Shown: one piece after another, positions 33,801 through 42,496 of the stretch
How positions within the stretch are numbered: position 1 is the stretch's first letter
Layout of the letters: the number at the start of each line of letters is the position of its first letter
Source of the DNA: Vitrella brassicaformis
Lineage: Eukaryota; Sar; Vitrellaceae
Direction of reading: 5' to 3'
Assembly: GCA_001179505.1 (NCBI GenBank)
Contig: CDMY01000708.1
Span: 153,463-217,462, forward strand
Length of the DNA: 64,000 nucleotides
Position numbers and translations under genes: made by a program
The notes under the pieces: generated by a model
What the model saw: the letters and a program-made list of their open reading frames with translations, nothing else
What the model was told of the DNA's origin: nothing
Database searches by the model: none

Positions 33801-34033
33801 TCGACGCCGCGCGGCAGCTGTGTGTGGACAGGGAGAAGTCGTGTCTCGCTGTGGCGGTTGACGTCTTCAATGGGACGCGGCCAGACGTGTTGCCGGCTGA
33901 GCAGGTGCAGACGGCTATCGAGGCGTATGGGAAGAAACATGCACAGCGGCAGGAGGGGCCTCTGCCCTGTTCCCGCGCTGGACAGCTGGCGCTGCTGCAG
34001 AGCATAAGGGACGCATTGTCCCTCATGCTCTGA
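30892..34033 (+). CDS. Secreted kinase-fold protein, probable pseudokinase, rhoptry-kinase-like
   Basis: Roughly eleven exons run from ATG 30892 to TGA 34033. The N-terminus MVMRGLCLILCLCLHA is a signal peptide if the 53-base intron 30934-30986 is removed. A long N-terminal region with Cys and N-glycosylation sequons precedes a kinase-like order of motifs: glycine loop LGSGAAATGDV, beta-3 Lys in LQVVIK, a helix-C-like ELFLNETQ, hinge DFLVIPVFDG, then helix E (LTVGVYLLLLLTQVAITL) and catalytic-loop equivalent HCQLHPDNVLL. The last aligns with HRDLKPENILL, with the catalytic Asp replaced by Gln. A DFG motif is not evident. Signal peptide plus this LTAQ-like helix and HxxxxPDN loop resemble apicomplexan ROP kinases and ROP5-type pseudokinases. 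The similarity is by eye and needs a profile or structure comparison. The C-terminal region has paired Cys and no known domain. Confidence 0.6.
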
Positions 34034-35897
34034 CCGAGCACATGAATTGACGTCAGATGTCTTGATTTGATTCCATCGTGTGTGCGCGCCTCTGTGTCTT
34101 GTGTCAACCTGTGTGTGGGGATGGATGAGCACGGCAGTGGCAGCAGTGTGAAGTGAACGCATCGCAGTCAAATGGAAGGACGGACCGAGGAGAGAGACGG
34201 AGACAGGGATGGTTGTGACTGCCCTGACGATTGTGTGTGCAGTGCAGGTGTGGCACCTGGTGACATGTCGGTTAGAGATTCTTACAGGGAGTGATAAGTA
34301 GACACTAGGACTTACCTCGGACTACGACTTAGGCCGATGGATGGATGGATGCCCGGGGTATGAGCGTGGGGTATGTGTGTGGCAGACGGATGGACAGATT
34401 TGCGTGTGTCCTGTCCTGCAGTCAGTCAGTGTCGCATCAGCCCATTGCATTGGCATCGCATAGCATCCAGGGTCCATCCGTCCGTCAATCCGTCCATATC
34501 AATCAAGGGTAGGTCTAAGCAGGCAGGCCCTGCACCCACGGGGGATGGGATGGGATGCAGGCAGCCGGGGGTGGGTGGGTGGGGTCAGCAAGCAAAGAAA
34601 AACGAGTCAACCGATAGGAATCAAGCAATCAACCAAGTAATACAATGAATGCCACCGGGGGGCGACCGACAAAGCAGCCAGTCAGTCACTCTAGCTCACA
34701 GACAGCCAGACAGCCAGACGGCCATACGGCCATAGCCATTGTATGAACTCACTGTGCATGTGACGGATCATATTCACGATAGACACGCTACATCAGTCAG
34801 TCACCACGATTGACAACACCAACCACACGCAATCAGCCACGCCCCGCCCCGCCCCGCCCGGCTCGCCAGAACTACTTATTCCACACAGCACAACACAACA
34901 CAACACAACACACGCAATTGTGTCAGATGCACACGCACACATCTACACTCGTCACAGACACACACACACAGACAAGAGTAGAGTAGAGTGGGTTAGATAC
35001 ATACAAGGGAGATACACGTTGCAAAAAGGCACGCTGTCAGGTTGTTCGACTCGCTCGGTAAGCGAGCTCACAGAGACACCAACACGATAGAGGCACACAG
35101 GCAGGCAGGCAGGCAGGCCACTCGAGTCCATCGTGGCTGGGGGGTGGTGTGTGTCGTGCAGACAGAGGGAGAGAGGGCGGTACACGACATGAGAAGGAAA
35201 ACAGCATGGCAATGTATGTAATGGCACCTAAGGAGGGGTGCGTGTGGCCACAGCCGGTCGAGCAAGGCCGGCAAGTGGTTACTGACACGCACTGCACGCA
35301 CTTCATGACGCGACGCGAGGACAAAACGCCAAAGAAGAAAGAAAGACAGACAGACTGAGGCGCTAAAAACAAAACGAACGGCAGGGAAGGGCCCGCCATG
35401 ATCGACTCGCCATGTGCTATCTGCTATCCGTCCAGGCAGCTAGCTAGCCATTCGCGCGCCCATCACCTCCCTTCTGAGCTACCTCGCCGCTATCCACACA
35501 CCATACATACCATTGCCAACAAATTACCTGCCTGCCTGCCTGCCTGCCTCCCTAGCTGATCCCTCCATCTGCCTATCATCCCCTCCTCGCCGCTCTCTGC
35601 GCACCCCTCATCATTGCAGGAGCGCCGAATTGCTGACTGACTGACAAATGCACATAACCGACCCCACACAACACGCACAAACGAGACGACAGGACGACAA
35701 GGGGCAGGTCAGGCAACACAGCACACCACACCCCGCCACACGCGACGCCTGCGTCGCCACCCACTTTAAGGCGGCCACTCAGCTCATCTCATTCTTCGCC
35801 CGTTCTGCCCCGTCCAGCCCAGAGAGAGAGAGGGGGTAGGGTAGCGTAGAGACACAACACCCACCACCGTCCGTACGTCGGTCTGTCTGTCTGTCTG
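34034..35897. other. Long convergent 3' gap, repeat-rich
   Basis: This is 1.86 kb between the pseudokinase stop and the TMEM222 stop. It contains (GGAT)n, (CAGT)n, AACAC-type and (GCAG)n arrays, a CCCCGCCCCG run near 34841 and (CCTG)n near 35530. Open frames here are short and low-complexity. No gene is supported. Confidence 0.65.
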
Positions 35898-36921
35898 TCA
35901 GAAAAACGGCGAGACGTTTGTGTGGACGTGGTGTGTGTTGGTGGGCCCGAAGACGAAGGTGAATAGGATGATGATGGTGACGATGACGAGGAAGGGCAGC
36001 CAGGTCTTGACGGCGCCCTCGACGGACGTGTACTTGCCGTAGACGAGGAACCACGCGAAGATGTGGAACTGGGTCCAATTGCTGCTGCCGCGGTACTTCA
36101 TGTCGTTGAGGGCCTTGGCGATGTGGTGGTGGCAGTTGTTGCACGCGAGGTTGTGCATCTCCTTGCCGAACTTGCAGTCGCTGCCGTGAACCGCTTCGTC
36201 CCAATCCTGGTCAGTTACCAGATGGCCATACACACTTGTGCACCGTGTGTGTGTGTGTGTGTGTGTCGATTTGGGTGTTTGCGTACCAGCAGAGCGTCTT
36301 GTGGCTTCAGCTGCAGATACTTTGTCGGCCTGCCGAACGCCATGGCGTCTGAAACACAACACAACACGACACAACACAACACAGCAGGCAGGCACGTGTG
36401 CCGATAGCCACGACACCCGTGATCGGTCCGGTTTGATTGCTCACCGATGCCGATGTGATAGGGACCAGCAAAGTCGTGACACGCACCGTCAGAGGCACAG
36501 ATACCTGCACACAAGACACACACACACATCAACCTCTCCACCCCGTCGCGTGTGAGAGTCGTGTCGTGTGGTCCCTCTCTATCCCCCTCCCTCCCTCTCT
36601 CCCCCCTCCCTCACCAGCGTGGCCGATGATAGGGACGAAGTAGGTGAGGAGCGGGATGGGCGTCCAGATGAGGCAGAAAGGGTAGCGGTCCCTGTCCCTG
36701 TCGTGGACGATCTCGCCCTCCTCTCCCAGGCTCCGCGTCCGGCGCGGCGTGGGCGTGAACTCTCCCTCGTAGATGCGGACGGGCACCTCCTTCATCCCGA
36801 ACATCACCGGCGGCCGGCTGGTGTGTGTGTCATGGGAGGGGTGCTGCTGGTGGTGGTGGGGGAGCGCCGACTGTGAGCGGCCGAGGGGTGAGGGCAGCGC
36901 GGCCATGCCCTTCCCCCGCAT
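35898..36921 (-). CDS. TMEM222: TMEM222 / RTE1-family (DUF778) membrane protein
   Basis: Four exons can be joined. Exon one contains YPFCLIWTPIPLLTYFVPII and GHAG, continued by ICASDGACHDFAGPYHIG, AFGRPTKYLQL, then WDEAVHGSDCKFGKEMHNLA with CNNCHHHIAKALNDMKY and LVYGKYTSVEGAVKTWLPF, with a final hydrophobic helix LVIVTIIILFTFVFG. Every block matches the TMEM222/RTE1 family (WTPIPxLTWFxPxIGHxGI, DFAGPY, HNLCCDNCHSH, KTWLPF). Family members sit in the ER or Golgi. Plant RTE1 assists ethylene receptor maturation, and the animal protein's role is unclear. The start is uncertain: MRGKGMAAL at 36921 keeps the TGCGAGCT pair in the promoter, while an in-frame ATG at 37131 would add 70 residues. Confidence 0.85.
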
Positions 36922-37356
36922 CCGCCGCACAGAGGCGGAGGCGGAAGAGGGCTCGATGACGAATGTTCTCCCCAGGGTGACGACGCCACAGGAAAACTGA
37001 CGAGATTGACGACGGGGCGAGGAAAACTGACGAGGGGGATGTTGTGTGGGGTGAGGAAGATAAGGGAAGGAGAGTGGTTTGGTTAAGGGTTTGAAGACAG
37101 ACTGCGAGCTTGCGAGCTGTATGTCGATCACGACTGAGAGAGGTCAAAAGGCAACAGGAAAGGAAGAAGACGAGTGCCGTGACGGAGGAGACTCTGTGGA
37201 GGGTCATCACGACAGAAAAATCGTGATTTGTTCGGCGCGTCGGGACGTCGATCGCATCCCTGAGCTGCGGCTTTCTGCTCATCGTGTGAAGCCGGTCGGC
37301 GGCCTTACGTGAGCCCGTGCAGCCGTGTGTTCATTCTGGAGGCAGCAAGAGGGTGT
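36922..37356. promoter_or_regulatory. Divergent promoter, TMEM222 / RABL2
   Basis: Two overlapping direct copies of the common element lie at 37103-37111 (TGCGAGCTT) and 37111-37119 (TGCGAGCTG). They favour the downstream start for TMEM222. Confidence 0.5.
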
Positions 37357-38710
37357 ATGTCGGCTCCAGACACCAAGTCTGAGCCGTCAGGACAGCTATC
37401 GACGGCCCAGGGGGACACGCTGCCTGAGCCAGACCTCAAGATTATTCTTCTGGGCGACTCAGCCGTCGGCAAATCAAAGTGAGCGTCGGGAAGCCTCAAG
37501 CTTTGCTGCCCCTGCACTGCCTTGCATTGCTCTGTGGTGTGTGCGCGCCTTGTGTTGTGTCTGTCGGTGAGCAGGCTTGTGGAACGGTTTCTGCTTCAGA
37601 ACTAGTAAGAAAAGCCATACACTCAATCAATGAAGGCGAGCCATAGCAGTTCGTTGGCTATGTTGTCATGTCAGCAACCCGAGGCAGCTGTCGACGTACG
37701 CGTTGACTCTCTTTCGCCATTACGAGACCATCGATGGCAAACGATACAGCGTTGGTCAGCGAGCGACGAGCCGCCCATCACATGGCATTGCACGGGAGTA
37801 CTCATGGCGCCTTCGTTGTGTGGGTCATGCTATTCAGATTTCTGGGACACTGCTGGTCAGGAGCAGTTCGATCACCTGCACCCGAGCTACTACTACAGGG
37901 CAGACGCGTGCATTCTGGTGGGCCCCAGGATGGATGGCTCACCAACGCGAGACGCACAAGGGTGCTTGTATGTATCTATCGTGTGTGTGTGTGTGTCGTG
38001 TTAATTGTGCAGGCCTTTGATTGCACGCGCAAGGGCACCTACAAGAGCCTTGACAAGTGGTACAGGGAGCTGCGGGAGTACAGGCCTGACATTCCCTGCA
38101 TACTCGTCGCAAACAAAATCGACGGTAGGCAGACAGCACAGCACGCACATCACATCCATGCCCACCTCATCTCGTCCGTGTCGTCTGTCTGTTCCCTCTG
38201 TGGCTCAGTTGACGAGAGCGTGACGCGAAAGAGGTTCCAGTTTGCGACGAACAACAGCCTGCCCTTCTACTTCGTGTCAGCATCCAACGGCACCAACGTC
38301 GTCAGGGTCAGTCAGCACACGGCAAGAGAGACACAAACACACAAACATACACACAAACACACGCACACGTACATCAATCAATGCTCTCTCTCTGTTTGGC
38401 CTCCCGTTGCCTGCGGTACATACAGGTGTTCCGCGAGGCCATTCAGCTTGCGGTTCACCACCAGCTGCACCCGAAAGACGAGGTGACCTCGGAGATCCTG
38501 AGGTTACTGCGCAGCGACGACCACACCGCCGCCCCCAACGCCCCTCCCTTCGACCCGCCCCTCTCCCCCTCCCCCTCCCACCCGTCATCACGCCAGTCGC
38601 CCCACCAGCCGCCACCAGAAGGTGGCCTGATGGGGCAGGGGCATCCCAGGGGACTGGTGTCTGTGTCGGAGTCGTCACGGGCAGGGCAGCAGTGGAGGGA
38701 AAACGGATGA
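37357..38710 (+). CDS. RABL2: RABL2 ciliary small GTPase
   Basis: The gene has seven exons from ATG 37357. GTPase motifs are complete: P-loop GDSAVGKSK, switch region NPRQLSTYALTLFRHYETID, DFWDTAGQEQF, NKID and SASNGTNV. QLSTYALTL, DFWDTAGQE, the WYRELREYRPDIPC segment and the placement of introns identify RABL2 rather than a classical Rab. There is no C-terminal prenylation Cys motif, as in known RABL2. The tail here is long and Pro/Ser-rich (SPSPSHPSSRQSPHQPPP). RABL2 delivers the IFT-B complex and BBSome cargo at the ciliary base. Together with CEP41 in the same window it implies a flagellated stage. The junction at the first switch uses donor GTCAGC, which restores YSVDFWDTAG. Confidence 0.88.
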
Positions 38711-39620
38711 TGATTCGCACATCACATCTGTGCGTGCCGTGCCGTGTGGGTGGCGTGACGGACACTTGGTGGTTGTGGTGATGATAAGAGAGAGACGGAT
38801 GGAGTCTCGGATGGTGCGTGTCTGCCTTGTGGATGGATGGCCGGCCATCTTTCTTGGGAGGGGAGCCTCTGTGGGTGGGCAGGGGAGGAGTGTCGGTGTA
38901 CGCTCAGCTGCATTGCATGAGCTCTTTCGCGTCAGTCAGCTGCGTGATTGCGTGCGTGTACATACTTACATACATACGAATCAATCGGTAGGACTGAAGA
39001 CCTTGCCACACACGCGTAGCTGAATCCTCCATGGATCCATGGGTAGCGTGTCAGTTCACCAGCACCACAAGGAAGGCAGGCCGCACACACTTGTGCTGAT
39101 CTCACCCATCCATTCGTCTCACAACGTCTGAACCGAACCTGCCATCCACCCCATCTCTCTACTCGTTGTCTCTGGTCGTTAGGCTGTGATAGTTAGTGAC
39201 AAGAAGAAGTAGGGATCACTCGCGTCTGCATACACTGAAAACACCTACCTACTCCGATATAAAATGCAGGCAACGATATGCATTCATGTCTCTTGTCAAT
39301 CGGGGGACTTGCACATGCATCTCTTCATCGGCCGCCGCACACCACGTGCATTGGTCTGCATCCATTCGCCTCACATCACCCAAGCCTCGCATGTGCGCGA
39401 TAAAGGCAGGTCGAGTACTTGGAATGAAAAGAACAACACACATGGCTGCTACCCTGGCCCAATGGAGTCCATCCATTGGATTTAAGTTGCTTCTGCCAGT
39501 ACTTGCGTCGCTTGCGATCACGTCGATATAGCCATTCCGAAGCCGACTTACGGCCAAACAAGCAGCGCACAACACACAACACAAACACGAGACGCTACAT
39601 GCCCTTTGGCGTGGATGCTA
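38711..39620. other. Convergent 3' gap
   Basis: This is 910 bases between the RABL2 stop and the stop of the small acidic minus-strand gene. An open frame of 111 codons on the minus strand (39249-39584) has no splice logic or domain content. Nothing else is seen. Confidence 0.55.
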
Positions 39621-40173
39621 TCACTCGTCGCCCGAGTCTTCCGTCGACTCGTCCATGTCCTCGCTCTCTGAGTCGCTCTCTGAGTCGCTCATTTCCTCCT
39701 CGTCAATCTCGACCTGCAGCTCACACAGCTCCTCCAGCTCTTCCTTGGCGTCTGACGGGCTGCAAACAACACAGCCATCGATGCAATCCATGCATGCACC
39801 GTCATTCGATGGGCGCAGCTCACCTGAACTTGTCGATGTCCCTTAATGTCCCTGCAGTCGAGCATGACGGGCCCCGCCACCTTATCACCCCGCCCGCCGC
39901 TGCCCTTGACCTCCCAGAGGGTGGCCGTGAGCAAGAGGCCCTTGCCCATGTCGCCCATCACCTCCAACTCGGCCTTCTGGAACTCCCACTTGTCCCACCC
40001 CAGGCCGCCCACTTGGCCGCGAACCTCTTCACGACCGACATTACGCGCAGCTGTCAGTTCGTCTGCTCACAGTTCGCAGGAATCAGTGCCGTCTGCTCGC
40101 CTCTTTTCGGGATGGTCGCCTTGTCCTTCCGAGCATCATCCTCGAGCATCAGGCGAGCATCATCCTCGAGCAT
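39621..40173 (-). CDS. Hypothetical small acidic protein
   Basis: The strongest coding signals are a middle segment (GWDKWEFQKAELEVMGDMGK then LLLTATLWEV) and a last exon (39621-39760) reading KEELEELCELQVEIDEEE followed by a Ser/Asp/Glu tail that ends SGDE and TGA. The start is tentatively ATG 40173, inside a 24-base tandem duplication that encodes MLEDDARL twice. Joining all parts in frame requires two very short introns (20 bases, GTGAGC to CTGACAG; and 37 bases, GTGATA to CTGCAG), which lowers confidence. I do not recognise the family. Its acidic tail suggests a nuclear or chaperone-like partner, but that is speculation. Its position on the minus strand fits the alternating pattern of the window. 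Confidence 0.4.
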
Positions 40174-40177
40174 CAGG
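40130..40177. repeat. Perfect 24-bp tandem duplication
   Basis: Copies at 40130-40153 and 40154-40177 are identical (CGAGCATCATCCTCGAGCAT plus CAGG). On the minus strand each encodes eight residues of the pattern LMLEDDAR. The length is a multiple of three, so the frame is kept. Confidence 0.9.
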
Positions 40178-40426
40178 CCGGGGCTCCGGCTCCAGCATCA
40201 GGCTGAGTGAGGTTGCACCGGGGCGGCAGGAGGGAATGACATCGACAAGTGAACACACGAACACAGAAGATTCTCTCGGTCTTTCGCTGGTGTGCCGGTT
40301 GTGCTATTGTGGGAGGCCCAAATTGTCTCGCATCATCGAGAATTCTCGGCAGAGGTCTCGTGCCCGTCGTGCCCTGCCGCTCGCCTTGAAGTTTCCTGTT
40401 GCCTTTCACCATCGAGACGCGAGAAA
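40174..40426. promoter_or_regulatory. Divergent promoter, small acidic protein / coiled-coil protein
   Basis: The 253-base spacing matches the other divergent gaps. Unlike those, no TGC[A/G]AGCT copy was found. It contains TCTCGCATCATCGAGAATTC near 40328. Confidence 0.4.
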
Positions 40427-41407
40427 ATGGAAGCCGATGCAGCGCGTGCACGTGTCGAGGCAGCTTTGCAGTCAGCGAAGCCCACAGTAGAGGCCCTGCA
40501 CCAGCTGCAGACCAGCACGAGAGATAGCCTTACCGCACTCCTGAAGCGCTTGCAGACGGCCAAGGCCAGGGAGCGTGACAAGACTGGCCACGAGCAGGGC
40601 TCGCAGACAGAGGTAAGCAAACTGCATGCATCAGCTTACCTTGTGTCCATTGCAAAGCTGCGATTGTTCACCATGCATCTCTCTGCAGGCGGGCACCAGA
40701 CTGAGTGAGACATCTGGCGCCCCTGCTGCCGAGCACCGGGACGCCGGGACGTCGCCCCTACCGTCGTCGCGCGACACACAACTCGAGCATGCATTGCAGG
40801 AGCAGACACAGGTGCGCCCAGTGCTTTTCCTCTGGCAATGGAAATGAATGTGTTGTGCCTGTCGTCCATGCAGCTACGTGGCCGCATTGCGCGATTGGAG
40901 GCTGCCCTGGCCGCTCACAAGAGGGCAGCTGGCGAGGCTGACGGCGACCTTGCGCAGGTCAGGGCCCGCGAAGCCCAGCTACAGTCCTTCTGCAGCAGTC
41001 TGGGCCACGCATATGAGTCCAAGGCTAGCGAATGCCGTGCGCTTCGAGACATCTTGATTGCACAGCAGGACCAGCTCAAGCAAATCAAGACGGAGGAGAA
41101 AACGGCGAGGCGAAGCCACAAGGCCTCACAGACAGAACCGACAGAATCGGCAAGCGAGATGGAGACAGTGAGAGAGGGCATCGAGTGTCTGACAGAAGAT
41201 ATAAAGAGCCGCATTGCGGCAGATATGAGCAGGCTGGTGAAGGGTGCGCAGAGCAGCAAAACAGCCGCTGGAGAGGGCAGGGCAAGTGGTGGTGGTGATG
41301 GTGGGGTGTCTGTGGTTGGGTTGGTTGAGCGATTGGGTGAGTTGGTGATAGCGATGGATGATGACAGGGTGATGCGCCTTGCTTCACTGACAGCACGGTC
41401 TTCATGA
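40427..41407 (+). CDS. Coiled-coil protein of unknown function
   Basis: Three exons (40427-40612, 40690-40811, 40872-41407) join cleanly with GT-AG sites and encode about 280 residues. Heptad-like stretches include MEADAARARVEAALQSAKPT, then LRGRIARLEAALAAHKRAAG and YESKASECRALRDILIAQQD. Two similar short motifs, GHEQGSQTE and RSHKASQTEP, resemble the SQT motif (KxTQT/SQT type) by which cargos bind dynein light chain LC8; that is inference. The C-terminal part is Gly-rich and then forms a short helix. No family was recognised. Centrosomal or ciliary coiled-coil proteins have this appearance, but nothing specific supports that role. Confidence 0.65.
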
Positions 41408-41705
41408 ATGAATGAATGAATGAATCACGAAGTCACAATGATCTATTCTGAACCCTCTCTTGTCGTCGTCCTCTATGGACGGAAACGCCAAAAACCAATG
41501 CAACGCATTCGGGCTCAGTCACTCTGATCAGACAGCATTATCTTCCGCTTTCTCCCGAGCCCATCTGGGGCTCCCGCACACGGCCGCAGACAGACATCGG
41601 CGTCACCACCAAAAAGCCAAAACCCAAGACGAGTAAGAGAGGAAGCAGCAGCCAAGTGCCCATGAGCCGACAGGACAACGAGAGAGGGAAGGCCCCTCCT
41701 GGTCT
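41408..41705. other. Short convergent 3' gap
   Basis: This is 298 bases with an (AATG)n run just after the coiled-coil gene stop. No gene is seen. Confidence 0.55.
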
Positions 41706-42185
41706 TCACTTGAACTTGCTGTGCCGTGGTCCTCTGAAGATGGGTCCTCCCGGGCCGCCCCTCGGTGCGTGGTACCTGCCGATGCAGTCGGGGTTCTGGC
41801 CCAGCCAGTTGTAGTAGTAGCCGTGCTTGTGCCGCATATTGTAATACTGCTTCTTCATCCTGCACGCACACGCACACCGCACACAGGAACACGCAAGGGA
41901 AAATTGATGATCACGATGTCCGCCCCGCCTCTCTCTCTGCTTGGTTTGTGTGTCCACTCACTTGCCTCTGTCGGCCCTTGCCGCCAGCTTCTTGGGCCTG
42001 AGCAAGAGCATCGACCACTCACGCAGCGTCATCCCCATCGCTCCAACACCGGCAGCTATTCGCAGCACGGTCAAGCTGGGCAGCAAAGTAGTCGCCCTCG
42101 CGCACACATAGGATGGCATCGACGGGCCACGTGATGGCAGCGTGCTGGGCACGACACGGCGGATGCTTGGGCGGATCATATCCAT
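41706..42185 (-). CDS. Small basic protein, possibly mitochondrial
   Basis: Two exons are joined at a strong donor (GTGAGTG), giving about 125 residues from ATG 42185 to TGA 41706. The N-terminus MDMIRPSIRRVVPSTLPSRG is Arg/Ser-rich with no acidic residue after position 2, typical of a mitochondrial presequence. Downstream come LREWSMLLLRPKKLAARADR and a Tyr/His/Gly-rich end: MKKQYYNMRHKHGYYYNWLG, NPDCIGRYHAPRGGPGGP, then FRGPRHSKFK. I do not recognise it. Size, charge and leader would suit a lineage-specific subunit of a mitochondrial complex or ribosome, which is inference only. Confidence 0.6.
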
Positions 42186-42496
42186 GAGCAGGGCTGTACA
42201 GGGCTCAAGATCCCCGCTCCTGAGACGAAATCAACATTGCCATCATGCGAGCTCGTGAAAGAGGGCTGGGGGCTTCCAGTCTCGGCCCCCAGCAAGAAAC
42301 GGTGTCAGCAGGACGAAGGAATGACTGAGGATCTTCGATGACGAATTGCGTCAGGCATTATCAGCCGCTTCCCACAAAGGACATCAGTGACACCAGCTGT
42401 GACATCTTCTGGGACGTCTGTGGCTTGGCTCCCTGGTGAATCGCTGGTCATTGACGAGGACTGACCACGACAGGCACACATATTTTGTCCTCTAGT
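42186..42496. promoter_or_regulatory. Divergent promoter, small basic protein / giant surface protein
   Basis: The gap is 311 bases with TGCGAGCTC at 42246-42254, the same sequence as upstream of OXA1. It lies about 60 bases from the minus-strand start and 240 from the plus-strand start. Confidence 0.55.

Noticed and set aside
35037-35399. Minus-strand open frame of 120 codons in the long convergent gap
   Set aside because: The translation is low-complexity with runs from microsatellites. No neighbouring exon or splice signal supports it.
39249-39584. Minus-strand open frame of 111 codons
   Set aside because: There are no splice sites, no domain, no clear start context, and it lies in a convergent 3' gap.
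39476-40210. Plus-strand open frame of 244 codons
   Set aside because: Composition is Ser/Arg/His/Pro-rich and it lies antisense to the better-supported acidic exons of the minus-strand gene.
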